From Bacillus thermozeamaize (GTDB lineage: Bacteria > Bacillota > Bacilli > ZCTH02-B2): a stretch of 64,000 bases of DNA. Every line of letters starts with the position of its first letter. Positions within the stretch are counted from its first letter, which is position 1. Positions 26,345-35,761 of this stretch are shown one piece after another. The position numbers and the translations under genes are program-made. Location of the stretch: NCBI GenBank assembly GCA_002159075.1, contig LZRT01000121.1, positions 1 through 64,000 on the forward strand, given 5' to 3'. The notes beneath the pieces were generated by a model, which did no database searches, was not told the DNA's origin, and worked only from the letters and a program-made list of their open reading frames with translations.

Positions 26345-27616
26345 GTGAATAGGCGCTGGACGCTGGTCCGGGAACTGGCAATCGGCATTTTGATCAATCT
26401 GGTCGTCTTGGGATTTGCGCGCTTTGCCTATGGGGTGATCCTGCCTTTCATGCAAAAAAGCCTGGGGCTTAGTTATACGCAGGCTGGGATTTTAGGTGCG
26501 GCCACGGCGCTGGGCTATGTCGGATTTGTCATACCGGCCGGTGCTGTGGCCAGCCGAATCGGCAGCAAAATCACGTTTGCTTCAGGCCTTCTCCTGTGCA
26601 CAGTCAGCCTGTTCGTTTTGGGGTGGACGCAGTCTTTCTGGACGGCTTTGGTCTGGATGTTCCTTGCCGGGGTGGGCACTTCCTTCTCTTACACGCCGTT
26701 GGTCGGTTATTTTATGGAGCGTTATCCGCAGATTCGCGCTACTGTGACGGGCATCATTTCCGGTGGTGCGGGGGTGGGGATGTTGGTGGTCGGGTTTATC
26801 GTCCCTTTTTTAAACCACTTAAGCCCGGAACGGGGTTGGCGGGATGCCTGGCTGCTTTTTTCCGTCGTTGGGATGCTCACCTTTGCGCTGGCCCTCACCC
26901 TTGCTCCAGTGAAGAGAAAGCGGGACTTGAATGAGGAAATGCAGGATGTGAGTGCTGGCGAGGCAAAGAGCCATGACAACCTGCCAGGAGCCCGTGACAT
27001 TGGCCCGGATCTTCGCGCGGCCGTTTATCTCAATCCGCGCGTTTTGCTTTACGGCTGGATCTATTTCACCATTGGCCTCTCTTATCTCATCCCGCCCACC
27101 TTTCTGCTCGCATTTATGATCCATGCCGGGATGACGCCCGCCTTGGCAGGAACATGGGTTTCTCTCAATGGACTGTTGGGGATTCTCAGCGGGCCGTTGT
27201 GGGGAATCTTGGCTGACCGTTTCGGGATAAGGGGGGTATTCCGGCTTTCCATCCTTTTGAATATGGTCGCGCTGTTCCTGCCGATGTTTCGCGATTCGGC
27301 TCTGTCTTTTCTCATCGCCAGCCTGTTGCTCGGCCTGACCGTGGGAGGGGTGATCGCGCTGCTCCTGGCCAGCGTCAGTCAACAGGTGAACATGCGTGAT
27401 GTGCCGGCGGCGTTGGGATATGTCACTTTTTATTTCGGCATGGGGCAGCTGTTGGGCCCGATGATTGCCGGCTGGATGATTGACAGTTGGAATCATGGAT
27501 TTGCCGCCGCTTTCGGATTTGCCGGGGCGGCATTGGGCCTGGGTTTGTTGATGACCTTTTTGGAACGGGGAGAAAAGGTTGTGACCGCCATTCAAAAACA
27601 AAGTATAGATTCGTAA
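26345..27616 (+). CDS. MFS transporter, YbfB/YjiJ-like
   Basis: A 423-residue major facilitator with 12 hydrophobic segments. The first segment reads LGFARFAYGVILPFMQ followed by LGLSYTQAGILGAATALGYVGF, the pattern of the YbfB/YjiJ family. A hydrophilic central loop of about 40 residues lies near 190-230. GTG start with AAAGGGG upstream, 35 bases after the SDR, so it is the last gene of the first catabolic operon. Substrate unknown; it may export or import an organic acid. Confidence 0.9.
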   Translation: MNRRWTLVRELAIGILINLVVLGFARFAYGVILPFMQKSLGLSYTQAGILGAATALGYVGFVIPAGAVASRIGSKITFASGLLLCTVSLFVLGWTQSFWTALVWMFLAGVGTSFSYTPLVGYFMERYPQIRATVTGIISGGAGVGMLVVGFIVPFLNHLSPERGWRDAWLLFSVVGMLTFALALTLAPVKRKRDLNEEMQDVSAGEAKSHDNLPGARDIGPDLRAAVYLNPRVLLYGWIYFTIGLSYLIPPTFLLAFMIHAGMTPALAGTWVSLNGLLGILSGPLWGILADRFGIRGVFRLSILLNMVALFLPMFRDSALSFLIASLLLGLTVGGVIALLLASVSQQVNMRDVPAALGYVTFYFGMGQLLGPMIAGWMIDSWNHGFAAAFGFAGAALGLGLLMTFLERGEKVVTAIQKQSIDS

Positions 27617-27715
27617 ATATTAGATTTCGCGGATGAAGAAGTGCAATCAATAATAATATATTATAAAGACATAATTGGATACATTCTACAACAACTAAAA
27701 AATTAAGACTCTTTG

Positions 27716-27767
27716 TTGACATGATAGGGGTATTTTGGTTAAATTGATATTTGAAAAAGCGTTTTCA
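27716..27767 (+). promoter_or_regulatory. sigma-A promoter with downstream dyad, second catabolic operon
   Basis: TTGACA (27716-27721), 17-base spacer, TTAAAT (27739-27744). Just downstream, over the expected transcript start, is TGAAAA-AGCG-TTTTCA (27752-27767), six-base arms around a four-base centre. A repressor bound there would block initiation. It is reminiscent of a cre site but two bases too long. Confidence 0.7.
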
Positions 27768-27837
27768 TATTTCCTGAAGCTTGAGGCATACCTATTCACT
27801 TTCTCTGCAAGAAAAAGTGACAGAAAGGGAGATGGAG

Positions 27838-29037
27838 ATGAATTTTGACTATTCGGAAAAGGTAAAAAAATTAATGAAAAAACTGACAGAGTTTATGGAG
27901 GAAGTGGTTTATCCCAATGAACCTGTCTACTATCAGCAGCTTGAAGAAAACCGATGGCAGGTTCCGCCGATCATGGAAGAGATGAAAGCGCAGGCAAAGG
28001 CGGCAGGATTGTGGAACCTCTTTCTCCCTGACAGTGAATATGGAGCCGGACTGACCAATTTGGAATATGCCCCATTGTGCGAAATCATGGGTCGTTCGCC
28101 GATCGCTCCGGAAGTATTCAACTGCTCGGCGCCGGATACCGGGAACATGGAGGTGCTGGTGCGCTACGGCAGCGAGGAACAAAAGCAAAAGTGGCTGATC
28201 CCGCTCCTGAACGGGGAGATCCGCTCCTGTTTTGCGATGACGGAGCCGGATGTGGCTTCTTCGGATGCGACCAATATCCAATCCAGCATCGTCCGTGACG
28301 GAGACGAGTATGTCATTAACGGGCGCAAGTGGTGGACCTCCGGTGCCGGCGATCCGCGTTGCAAAATTGCGATCTTTATGGGCAAGACCAATCCTGACGC
28401 TCCCAAGCATGAGCAGCAGTCGATGATCCTGGTTCCCATGGATACGCCGGGGGTGAAAGTCAAGCGGCTGTTGAGCGTTTTCGGTTACGATCACGCGCCG
28501 CACGGACATGCCGAAGTGATTTTTGAAAATGTCCGCGTTCCGGTTTCCAATATCATTTGGGAAGAAGGAAAAGGCTTTGCGATCGCTCAGGGGCGTCTTG
28601 GGCCTGGCCGGATTCACCACTGCATGCGGACGATTGGCGTCGCTGAAAGGGCGCTGGAGTTGATGTGCGAGCGGGTGAAGAAACGCGTTGCCTTTGGCAA
28701 GCCGCTTGCTGATCAAGGGGTCATTCAGCAGTGGATCGCCGATTCGCGGATCGAGATTGAACAGGCCCGCCTGCTCACCTTAAAAGCGGCCTACATGATG
28801 GATACGGTAGGGAATAAAGCGGCAAGGGCGGAGATTGCGGCCATCAAAGTGGTGGCGCCCAATGTGGCGCTGAAGGTGCTTGACCGTGCCATCCAGGCGC
28901 ATGGTGGCGCGGGGGTCAGCGGCGACTTCCCGCTTGCTTCTCTGTGGGCGCATATCCGGACGTTGCGTCTGGCGGACGGTCCCGATGAAGTGCACCGCAG
29001 GGATATTGCCCGCCTGGAATTGCGCAAGTACCAGTAA
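27838..29037 (+). CDS. ACAD10/11-type acyl-CoA dehydrogenase (second copy)
   Basis: A 399-residue paralog of the ACAD at 14637; most residues agree from start (FDYSEKV against FEYSEKV) to end. It has the same markers: [51 protein letters not shown] and [19 protein letters not shown] lies six bases before ATG 27838; ATG 27832 and the frame's earlier start are less likely. It opens the second operon, directly ahead of a complete Liv-type importer. Two copies next to two importers suggest two related substrates or two inducers. Confidence 0.93.
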   Translation: MNFDYSEKVKKLMKKLTEFMEEVVYPNEPVYYQQLEENRWQVPPIMEEMKAQAKAAGLWNLFLPDSEYGAGLTNLEYAPLCEIMGRSPIAPEVFNCSAPDTGNMEVLVRYGSEEQKQKWLIPLLNGEIRSCFAMTEPDVASSDATNIQSSIVRDGDEYVINGRKWWTSGAGDPRCKIAIFMGKTNPDAPKHEQQSMILVPMDTPGVKVKRLLSVFGYDHAPHGHAEVIFENVRVPVSNIIWEEGKGFAIAQGRLGPGRIHHCMRTIGVAERALELMCERVKKRVAFGKPLADQGVIQQWIADSRIEIEQARLLTLKAAYMMDTVGNKAARAEIAAIKVVAPNVALKVLDRAIQAHGGAGVSGDFPLASLWAHIRTLRLADGPDEVHRRDIARLELRKYQ

Positions 29038-29078
29038 CTGTTATCAGTGAGCGGAAGTGGATAGGGGGTTATGGAGTA

Positions 29079-29936
29079 ATGATTGCACAACAATTGCTGA
29101 ATGGACTGGCGATGGGCAGCGTGTATACGCTCGTGGCCCTTGGGTTGACGCTTGTTTATGGCATCCTGCACATTCCAAACTTTGCTCATGGCGCCATTTA
29201 TATGGTCGGGGCCTTTTCCACCTATGTATTCACGATTTCCATGGGGTGGAACTACTGGTTGGCGATTCTGTTGTCCATTATCGTGGTCGGTCTCTTAAGC
29301 GTGCTGATGGAGCGGATTGTGTTCTACCCCTTGCGACATGCCACCCCTATTCACGCCAAGATTGCCGCGATCGGTGTGTTGCTGTTCTTGGAGGCTGGAG
29401 CACAAGCCATTTGGGGAGCAGAATTCAAGATGCTCCCCACTCCCTATGACAAAGTGGTCAACCTGTTTGGCGTGACAATCACGCAGCAAAAATTGATCAT
29501 TATCGCGGCGGCGATTCTTTTGATGTTGGCCCTGCACTATTTCTTGCGGCACACGACCACGGGTTCCACGATCATCGCGATGGCGCAAAATCGTGAAGGC
29601 GCTTTCTTGGTCGGAATCAATGCCAACCGGGTTTCCATGATGACGTTTTTCATTGCGGGGGGATTGGCAACAGTTGCGGCTTCTCTGGTTGCGCCCATTA
29701 ACCTCGTGTTTCCGGCGATGGGCCATCTGGTGATCATGAAAGCGTTTGTTATTGTGGTACTCGGCGGGATGGGCAGCATTCCCGGCGCGATTGTAGGCGG
29801 TTACATTCTCGGCCTCGCAGAAGCATTTGGAGGGGCTTTTATTTCGACAGATTATAAGGATATTATCGCATTCCTGCTTCTGGTCATCATTTTTACCTTT
29901 AAACCGACCGGGCTGTTCGCGAAGGGGGTCCAGTAA
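29079..29936 (+). CDS. Liv-type ABC permease, LivH family (second system)
   Basis: A 285-residue permease with the family start LLNGLAMGSVYTLVALGLTLVYGILHIPNFAHG and the late block GGMGSIPGAIVGGYILGL. GGAG lies just before the ATG. Its stop shares a base with the start of the next gene. Only distantly similar to the first-system LivH, so the two importers are not a recent duplication. Confidence 0.93.
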   Translation: MIAQQLLNGLAMGSVYTLVALGLTLVYGILHIPNFAHGAIYMVGAFSTYVFTISMGWNYWLAILLSIIVVGLLSVLMERIVFYPLRHATPIHAKIAAIGVLLFLEAGAQAIWGAEFKMLPTPYDKVVNLFGVTITQQKLIIIAAAILLMLALHYFLRHTTTGSTIIAMAQNREGAFLVGINANRVSMMTFFIAGGLATVAASLVAPINLVFPAMGHLVIMKAFVIVVLGGMGSIPGAIVGGYILGLAEAFGGAFISTDYKDIIAFLLLVIIFTFKPTGLFAKGVQ

Positions 29937-30961
29937 TGCGCATATCTGTCGCAAAAAGATACGGAACACTCGCTCTACTGGCCATTGCCATTTTATTCCC
30001 GCTTGTCGTTCAGAGAGAATATTTCATCTACGTCATGACGCTTGGTTATATTTGGGCGATCAGTGTATACGGGATGAATTTGCTGGCCGGGTATACAGGA
30101 CAGTTGAGCCTCGCCCATGCCGGTTTCTTTGCCATCGGAGCCTATGCAACCGGGATTCTCACGGTCAAGGCCCACGTGCCTTTCTGGCCGGCGCTTCTTC
30201 TGGGTTGTATCATCACAGCCATCATCGGTTTTTTTGTCGGCTTGATCTCCTTGCGAACAAAAGAACATTACTTTGCCATTTTTACCCTGTGCGTTGGCTT
30301 TATTCTCTTCTTGCTCATCGAACGTTGGGATGAACTGACGGAGGGGGTGCGCGGCCTGATTGGCATCCCTTATCCCGGAGCCATCGGACCGATTACCTTT
30401 GAAAGCGTGACATCCCAATATTACCTGGTCCTTTTCTTTCTCGTCCTGACGATTTTTGTCATCTACCGCATCGTCAATTCACTGGTCGGACGAAGCTTTA
30501 TCGCGATTCGGAACAGTGAAGAACTGGCCCAAACCATCGGCATCCACTTGATGAAAAACAAACTGCTTTCATTTGTCATTTCCACCTTTTTTGCGGGATT
30601 GGCCGGAGGGTTGTACGCTTCGTTCGTTCGTTTCCTCGGGCCGGGGATTGGCAATATTACAGTGACGTTTGACATGCTTACCTACTTGCTGGTAGGCGGA
30701 ATCGGTTCGATGGCCGGTCCGCTCATCGGCACGCTGCTAATCACTTGGATCACGCAATCGCTGCAATTTCTGCAGGATTACCGGATGATCATTTTCGGAC
30801 CGATACTCGTGCTGCTGATCATTTATATGCCGTACGGGATTGTCGGCGCTGCCCGCACCCTGTGGGCCAAGTACAAGCTGCGCAAGGCGTTGCCACCTGA
30901 GATGAAAGCTCCTGCGGTGAAGGAGTCACTTCAACAAGTTCAAGAAGGATCAAAATCATAG
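29936..30961 (+). CDS. Liv-type ABC permease, LivM family (second system)
   Basis: A 341-residue permease, start ATG overlapping the LivH stop (TAATG). Block YGMNLLAGYTGQLSLAHAGFFAIGAYATG and the later GGIGSMAGPLIGTLL identify the family. The last 40 residues are hydrophilic and Lys/Glu-rich. It forms the membrane pore with the LivH at 29079. Confidence 0.93.
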   Translation: MRISVAKRYGTLALLAIAILFPLVVQREYFIYVMTLGYIWAISVYGMNLLAGYTGQLSLAHAGFFAIGAYATGILTVKAHVPFWPALLLGCIITAIIGFFVGLISLRTKEHYFAIFTLCVGFILFLLIERWDELTEGVRGLIGIPYPGAIGPITFESVTSQYYLVLFFLVLTIFVIYRIVNSLVGRSFIAIRNSEELAQTIGIHLMKNKLLSFVISTFFAGLAGGLYASFVRFLGPGIGNITVTFDMLTYLLVGGIGSMAGPLIGTLLITWITQSLQFLQDYRMIIFGPILVLLIIYMPYGIVGAARTLWAKYKLRKALPPEMKAPAVKESLQQVQEGSKS

Positions 30962-30974
30962 AGGGTGAGGGCAG

Positions 30975-31754
30975 ATGTTGCTGCAAGTTGAGAAACTGAC
31001 AAAGCGGTTTGGCGGATTGGTGGCTGTCAATGAAGTGGATCTTACGGTAGAAAAGGGAAAGATTACGGCCATTATCGGTCCGAACGGCGCGGGAAAGTCC
31101 ACTTTCTTCAATCTGATCAGCGGCTTTTTCCCGCCAACATCGGGACGGATTCGCTTTCAGGATCAGGACATTACCCGGATGCGGCCCGATCAGGTGGCCC
31201 GCCTGGGGATCGCCCGCACGTTCCAGACCACGCATCTTTTCGAACAGGCTACGGTATTGGACAACATCATTGTCGGCTACCGGTTAAGAACCCGTTCAGG
31301 ACTGTGGGATGCCATCTTCCGCACGCCTCGTCTGAAGAAAGAGGAACGGGAGAGCCGGGAAAAGGCGTACGAAGCGCTGGAGTTTGTCGGTCTGACAGGG
31401 ATGGCCGACCGGCTCGTTGCAGACATCCCGCAGGAAGCGAAGAAACGGGTGGCAATCGCCCTGGCGATGGCGACACAGCCTTCCCTCGTATTGCTCGACG
31501 AGCCCGCCGGCGGGATTAACCCGGAGGAGACGGATGGACTGGCCGAACTGATCCGCAAGATGGTCCAATCCGGTTTGACGATTTGCCTGGTCGAGCACAA
31601 GATGAAAATGATTATGAACCTGGCAGACAAGATCATGGTTCTCAATCACGGGACCAAGATTGCAGAGGGGACGCCAGAGGAAATCCAAAAAAATCCTGCG
31701 GTCATTGAAGCCTATTTGGGAGGTGGTGCGGATGCTGACAATCAGGCAACTTGA
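30975..31754 (+). CDS. Liv-type ABC ATPase, LivG family (second system)
   Basis: A 259-residue ABC ATPase: Walker [11 protein letters not shown]-loop TFQTTHLF, Walker [14 protein letters not shown], switch VEHKM. The signature position reads [15 protein letters not shown] rather than LSGGQ; LivG proteins often have L-P-Y-G-x-Q-R, so IPQEAKK is unusually far from consensus. GAGGG precedes the ATG. Its end overlaps livF by 23 bases. Confidence 0.93.
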   Translation: MLLQVEKLTKRFGGLVAVNEVDLTVEKGKITAIIGPNGAGKSTFFNLISGFFPPTSGRIRFQDQDITRMRPDQVARLGIARTFQTTHLFEQATVLDNIIVGYRLRTRSGLWDAIFRTPRLKKEERESREKAYEALEFVGLTGMADRLVADIPQEAKKRVAIALAMATQPSLVLLDEPAGGINPEETDGLAELIRKMVQSGLTICLVEHKMKMIMNLADKIMVLNHGTKIAEGTPEEIQKNPAVIEAYLGGGADADNQAT

Positions 31755-32439
31755 GGTAAAATACGGGGCTTACCGGGCGCTAAATGGCATCGACCTTGAG
31801 GTGCGTCCGGGCGAACTGGTCGTCCTTTTGGGAGCCAATGGGGCAGGCAAAAGCACCATCTTTCGTACAATTAGCGGACTTCAGAAGCCGTCTGCAGGGG
31901 AGATCCGCTTTGGGGATCAGGTGATTAGCCGGCTGCCGGCAGACCGCATTGTGCGGATGGGGATCGTCCAGTGTCCGGAGGGACGAAAACTGTTCCCGAT
32001 GATGTCCGTGTATAAAAACCTGTTGTTGGGAGCTTACGTTCATCGCAAGAACAAACAAATGATAAAGGAAAAACTGGAGTATATTTATGAGCTGTTTCCG
32101 ATTCTGAAGGAGCGTTCAGGCCAGGCGGCCGGTTCGCTCAGCGGCGGGCAGCAACAGATGCTGGCCATCGGCCGCGCCTTGATGTCAGACCCGAAGCTGT
32201 TGCTGTTGGATGAACCTTCCCTGGGTCTGGCGCCGTTGATCGTTCAGCAGATGTTTGAGGTGATTCAGAAGATCAACCGGGATGGAACCATGATTTTGCT
32301 TGCCGAGCAGAATGCGCATGCGGCACTGAAGATCGCTCACAGGGGTTATGTTATTGAAAACGGTACCATCGTCATGCAGGGCAGCGCAGCGGAATTGCTG
32401 CACAACGACCAGGTTCGGCAAGCTTACCTGGGAGCATAG
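31732..32439 (+). CDS. Liv-type ABC ATPase, LivF family (second system)
   Basis: A 235-residue ABC ATPase with [38 protein letters not shown] and [10 protein letters not shown] (Ala-Glu in place of the more common Val-Glu). The ATG at 31732 is inside the LivG gene behind GGAGGTGG. The full-strength signature here contrasts with the degenerate one in its LivG partner. Confidence 0.94.
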   Translation: MLTIRQLEVKYGAYRALNGIDLEVRPGELVVLLGANGAGKSTIFRTISGLQKPSAGEIRFGDQVISRLPADRIVRMGIVQCPEGRKLFPMMSVYKNLLLGAYVHRKNKQMIKEKLEYIYELFPILKERSGQAAGSLSGGQQQMLAIGRALMSDPKLLLLDEPSLGLAPLIVQQMFEVIQKINRDGTMILLAEQNAHAALKIAHRGYVIENGTIVMQGSAAELLHNDQVRQAYLGA

Positions 32440-32576
32440 CACGATGCTGCATACTGGAAGGGGGGTGGGACATGCAATGGGATATAGCGGATGAAAGAAT
32501 GACTATACGATCCATTCTTTGAAATGACCATCAACCATTAATCAATTATTCAGAAGATTATCAAGGGGGGTAACCA

Positions 32577-33800
32577 ATGAAAGGATTGAAAAAAGGGTTA
32601 TTTTCCGCATTCGTTTTCTTGATGATACTTTCTCTGGCGGCCTGCGGTGGCAATGCTGCGCCCACCAATACAGGCACGACAGGAGAACAAGAAAATGAAG
32701 GCGGCAACGCCGGCGGCGGTTCTGAAGTGGTCACCATTGGCTACAGCGGCCCGCTGAGCGGTGGTGCAGCCTTTTACGGGAAAAACGTGCAGAGCGGCCT
32801 TGAGCTTGCGATTGAAGAGATAAACAATGCCGGTGGCATTGAGGTTGGCGGCAAGAAGGTGACCTTTAAATTGGAATCGCTGGACGACAAGTACCAGCCC
32901 AGTGAAACGGCAGCCAACGCCAAGCGCCTGGCTCAGGAATTCAAGGCACCGGTCGTTTTTATACCCCACAGCGGCGGGATTTTTGCGGCCCAGCAATTCA
33001 ATGAGCAGGACAAGTTCCTGATTGCGGCTTACACCAGCGAGCCGAAAATCACGGAAACGGGAAATAAGCTGACCATGCGCATTCCGCCAAAGTATGACGG
33101 TTATATCGAGCCGTTCATCAAATATCAGATGGAGCGCTTCGGCAAAAAAGTGGCTCTCGTCCCGGGGACGCATGCCTATGCCAAGGATTGGACGGCGCTC
33201 TTCAAGCCGGCATGGGAGGCCGCCGGCGGTGAAGTGGTGGCGGAGAACCCAATGGACTACAACACGGAAACAGACTTTACGAGCGGCGTGAGCAAAGCGT
33301 TGAGCAAGAAGCCGGATGTGTTGTTTGTCGGAGGACCTTCCGAACCGACAGCGATGGTCGTCAAGGCGGCCCGCGAACAAGGGTTCAAGGGAGGCTTTGC
33401 CATCATGGATCAGGCAAAGCTGGAGGAAATGGCAGCCGTATTGGGCGGGTATGAGCCGCTGGAAGGCGCCATTGGCACGTTGCCTCTGATTCTCAGCGAC
33501 GCGCCTGGCGTAAAAGGCTTTGTCGAGAAATACAAGAGCAAATACAACAAAGATCCGGGTTCTGAAGCCGGTCTGAACTACATGGCGATGTTCATCATTG
33601 CCAAGGCGATGGAAGCGGCGGGAACGACGACCGACGCCGAGGCGATACACAGCCACATCCAGGAAGCCATTGACAATCTCGATGATGCGCATCGCTTGTA
33701 CTACATTACAGGCATTGACGACGCCGGCGGATTGGTGCATGATGTGCGGATTGCAGCGGTTGAAAATGGCCAAGTGAAAGCGATTCCGATTAATAAGTAA
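32577..33800 (+). CDS. Liv-type ABC substrate-binding lipoprotein (second system)
   Basis: A 407-residue binding protein of the Liv family with lipobox LAAC (Cys23) and a Gly/Asn/Thr/Glu-rich linker. The mature part starts VVTIGYSGPLSGGAAFYGKNVQ and has INNAGGIEVGGKKV and DDKYQPSETAANAKRLAQE. AAGGGGGG precedes the ATG. It comes last in its operon, 137 bases after livF, in contrast to the first system where it comes first. In that gap an eight-base stem (32493-32519) lies upstream without a T run. Sequence is clearly different from the first binding protein, so cargo may differ. Confidence 0.93.
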   Translation: MKGLKKGLFSAFVFLMILSLAACGGNAAPTNTGTTGEQENEGGNAGGGSEVVTIGYSGPLSGGAAFYGKNVQSGLELAIEEINNAGGIEVGGKKVTFKLESLDDKYQPSETAANAKRLAQEFKAPVVFIPHSGGIFAAQQFNEQDKFLIAAYTSEPKITETGNKLTMRIPPKYDGYIEPFIKYQMERFGKKVALVPGTHAYAKDWTALFKPAWEAAGGEVVAENPMDYNTETDFTSGVSKALSKKPDVLFVGGPSEPTAMVVKAAREQGFKGGFAIMDQAKLEEMAAVLGGYEPLEGAIGTLPLILSDAPGVKGFVEKYKSKYNKDPGSEAGLNYMAMFIIAKAMEAAGTTTDAEAIHSHIQEAIDNLDDAHRLYYITGIDDAGGLVHDVRIAAVENGQVKAIPINK

Positions 33801-33810
33801 CCGAATAGTG

Positions 33811-33834
33811 GAGGCCGTCACGGGTGACGGCCTC
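33811..33834 (+). terminator. stem-loop after the second Liv operon
   Basis: GAGGCCGTCA (33811-33820) pairs perfectly with TGACGGCCTC (33825-33834). The T run is poor (TCGGATTGTT). A second small hairpin AAACGG-AAAA-CCGTTT with a few Ts is at 33873-33890. Together they likely end the operon. Confidence 0.65.
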
Positions 33835-33956
33835 TCGGATTGTTGACAAACACCCTGGTTTCATCCTTCAGTAAACGGAAAACCGTTTTTGTCTGGTGAG
33901 CGTTTTTAAAGATAAATATCGTCCATCATTATAAACAATATTCCATAAAATTAGAT

Positions 33957-33985
33957 TTGACAATCTCTTGACCGTTTCATAAACT
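33957..33985 (+). promoter_or_regulatory. sigma-A promoter of the acyl-CoA synthetase gene
   Basis: TTGACA (33957-33962), 17-base spacer, TAAACT (33980-33985), about 58 bases before the start codon. Confidence 0.7.
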
Positions 33986-34042
33986 TGTGATCAAATAGGT
34001 AAACGATTTCATAGCAATAGATGAGAAGGAGTGGAAGGCATC

Positions 34043-35665
34043 ATGATGGATTACCCTCTCTTGTTGAAAAGCATTCTTTATCGAGCTAAAACGATCTTTC
34101 CGGAAAAAGAGATCGTCTCTCGCGACTACTCCGGTATTTTTCGGTATACGTATGCCGACATGTACAAGCGGGTTTGCCGGCTGGCCAATGCCCTGGACAG
34201 GCTGGGGGTCAAAGAGGGTGAACACATCGGCACTTTTGCCTGGAACAACCACCGGCATCTGGAGTTGTATTTTGCAGTGCCTTGCAGCAAACGGGTGTTA
34301 CATACGGTGAACATTCGACTGTTCAAGGAACAGTTGATCTATGTGATCAATCACGCGGAGGATCGGATCCTGTTTGTCGACGAGGATTTGCTCCCGCTGA
34401 TTGAAGACATACACAGCGAACTGAAAACGGTTCATACCTATGTGGTCATGACCGACAAACGGAACCTGCCGCAGACCAGCCTGCCCAATGTCTATCTGTA
34501 TGAGGATTTGCTGGCAGGAGAAAGCGATCAGTATGATTTTCCCACCTTTGATGAATGGACGCCTGCCATTCTCGGATATACGACAGCCACGACCGGGATG
34601 CCGAAAGGCGTGATGTATACGCATCGCGGGCTGTACTTGCATTGCCTCAGCGTCCTGGTTGGGGAACTGGGAACGGATGAGAAGGACGTGACCATGCCCA
34701 TTGTTCCCATGTTTCATGTCAATGCCTGGGGACGGCCCTTTTCTGATACCTGGGTTGGCGCCAAGCAGGTATATCCGGGAAGCAGGCCGCAACCGCAGGA
34801 TTTCTGCGAGCTGATCCATAACGAAAGAGTCACTTTCAGCGCAGGGGTGCCTACCATTTGGATGGGGATACTCAACCATGTCTTGCAAAACCCGGGCAAA
34901 TACGATTTCAGCTGTGTCCGTATCTTCATGTCCGGCGGTTCCGCCCTGCCGCAGTCTTTGACGGAAGCCTATCAGCGTCACCTCGGGGTCAAGCTTTATC
35001 AGGGCTATGGTCAGACGGAAACTTCGCCGGTGACCTTTGTGAACGTGCCGAAGTCTTGGATGGAAGATCTTTCTGATGAGGAGAAGTTCCGTCTGCGGAC
35101 GAAAACCGGACTTTTGCTGCCTGGACTGGAAATGCGGATTGTCAATGAGCAGGGCCAGGAGGTGGCACGGGATGGAAAAGAAATGGGCGAATTGTTGCTC
35201 CGTGGCCCGTGGGTTTTGAAGGAATATTACAAGGATCCTGAAAAGACAAGGGAGGCTTTTGTCGACGGGTGGTTCCGCACGGGCGATATTGTGACCATTG
35301 ACGAAAATGGGTATATCCAGGTCATGGATCGGACAAAAGATCTGATCAAAAGTGGCGGGGAATGGATTTCTTCCGTCGACCTGGAAAACCTGATCATGGC
35401 CCATCCGCAAGTAGCCGAAGCAGCCGTGATCGGGATTCCGCACGAAAAATGGCAGGAAAGGCCGCTTGCCTGTGTGGCTTTGAAGCCTGAAGCGAAAGGG
35501 AAAGTGACGAAAGAGGACATCATCAAGTTCCTGGAGGACAAGGTGGCCAAATGGTGGCTGCCTGACGATGTGGTGTTTGTCGATGAGATCCCGAAAACCA
35601 GTGTCGGGAAGTTTTCGAAGAAGACCTTGCGTGAACAGTATGAACAAGGAATCCTGACCAGCTGA
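34043..35665 (+). CDS. AMP-forming acyl-CoA synthetase with atypical P-loop motif
   Basis: A 540-residue ANL-family ligase of the medium/long-chain fatty acid group: YQGYGQTETSPV, the block DGWFRTGDIVTIDENGYIQVMDRTKD, and SVGKFSKKTLRE with the catalytic Lys. The ATP-binding A3 motif reads YTTATTGMPKG, where most relatives have T-[ST]-G-T-T-G-x-P-K-G; Ala replaces the first Gly. Start taken at ATG 34043 (GGAAGG upstream); GTG 34031 would be too close to AAGGAG. It is a single gene with its own promoter and follows the second importer, so it may activate the imported acid. Confidence 0.92.
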   Translation: MMDYPLLLKSILYRAKTIFPEKEIVSRDYSGIFRYTYADMYKRVCRLANALDRLGVKEGEHIGTFAWNNHRHLELYFAVPCSKRVLHTVNIRLFKEQLIYVINHAEDRILFVDEDLLPLIEDIHSELKTVHTYVVMTDKRNLPQTSLPNVYLYEDLLAGESDQYDFPTFDEWTPAILGYTTATTGMPKGVMYTHRGLYLHCLSVLVGELGTDEKDVTMPIVPMFHVNAWGRPFSDTWVGAKQVYPGSRPQPQDFCELIHNERVTFSAGVPTIWMGILNHVLQNPGKYDFSCVRIFMSGGSALPQSLTEAYQRHLGVKLYQGYGQTETSPVTFVNVPKSWMEDLSDEEKFRLRTKTGLLLPGLEMRIVNEQGQEVARDGKEMGELLLRGPWVLKEYYKDPEKTREAFVDGWFRTGDIVTIDENGYIQVMDRTKDLIKSGGEWISSVDLENLIMAHPQVAEAAVIGIPHEKWQERPLACVALKPEAKGKVTKEDIIKFLEDKVAKWWLPDDVVFVDEIPKTSVGKFSKKTLREQYEQGILTS

Positions 35666-35722
35666 AGTGAGAGCGATCGAGAGCGGTTTTGATCGATTCA
35701 TCCCGGCTTGATGGGTTCAAAA

Positions 35723-35760
35723 AAAACGGCACCTGGAACATGCCAGGTGCCGTTTTTGGT
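35723..35760. terminator. bidirectional terminator between synthetase and rpsD
   Basis: AAAACGGCACCTGG (35723-35736) pairs perfectly with CCAGGTGCCGTTTT (35743-35756) around a six-base loop. A run of A before and T after makes it work in both directions for the convergent genes. Confidence 0.92.
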
Positions 35761-35761
35761 T

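Noticed and set aside
27752-27767. TGAAAA-AGCG-TTTTCA as a CcpA cre site
   Set aside because: The dyad is 16 bases long; the cre consensus centres CG in 14 bases and needs TG five to six bases before it. The left half fails, so I list it only as an unassigned operator candidate.
32493-32519. Hairpin AAAGAATG / CATTCTTT as a terminator before the second binding-protein gene
   Set aside because: The stem is real but is followed by GAAATGACC, without a T run, so I do not call a terminator.
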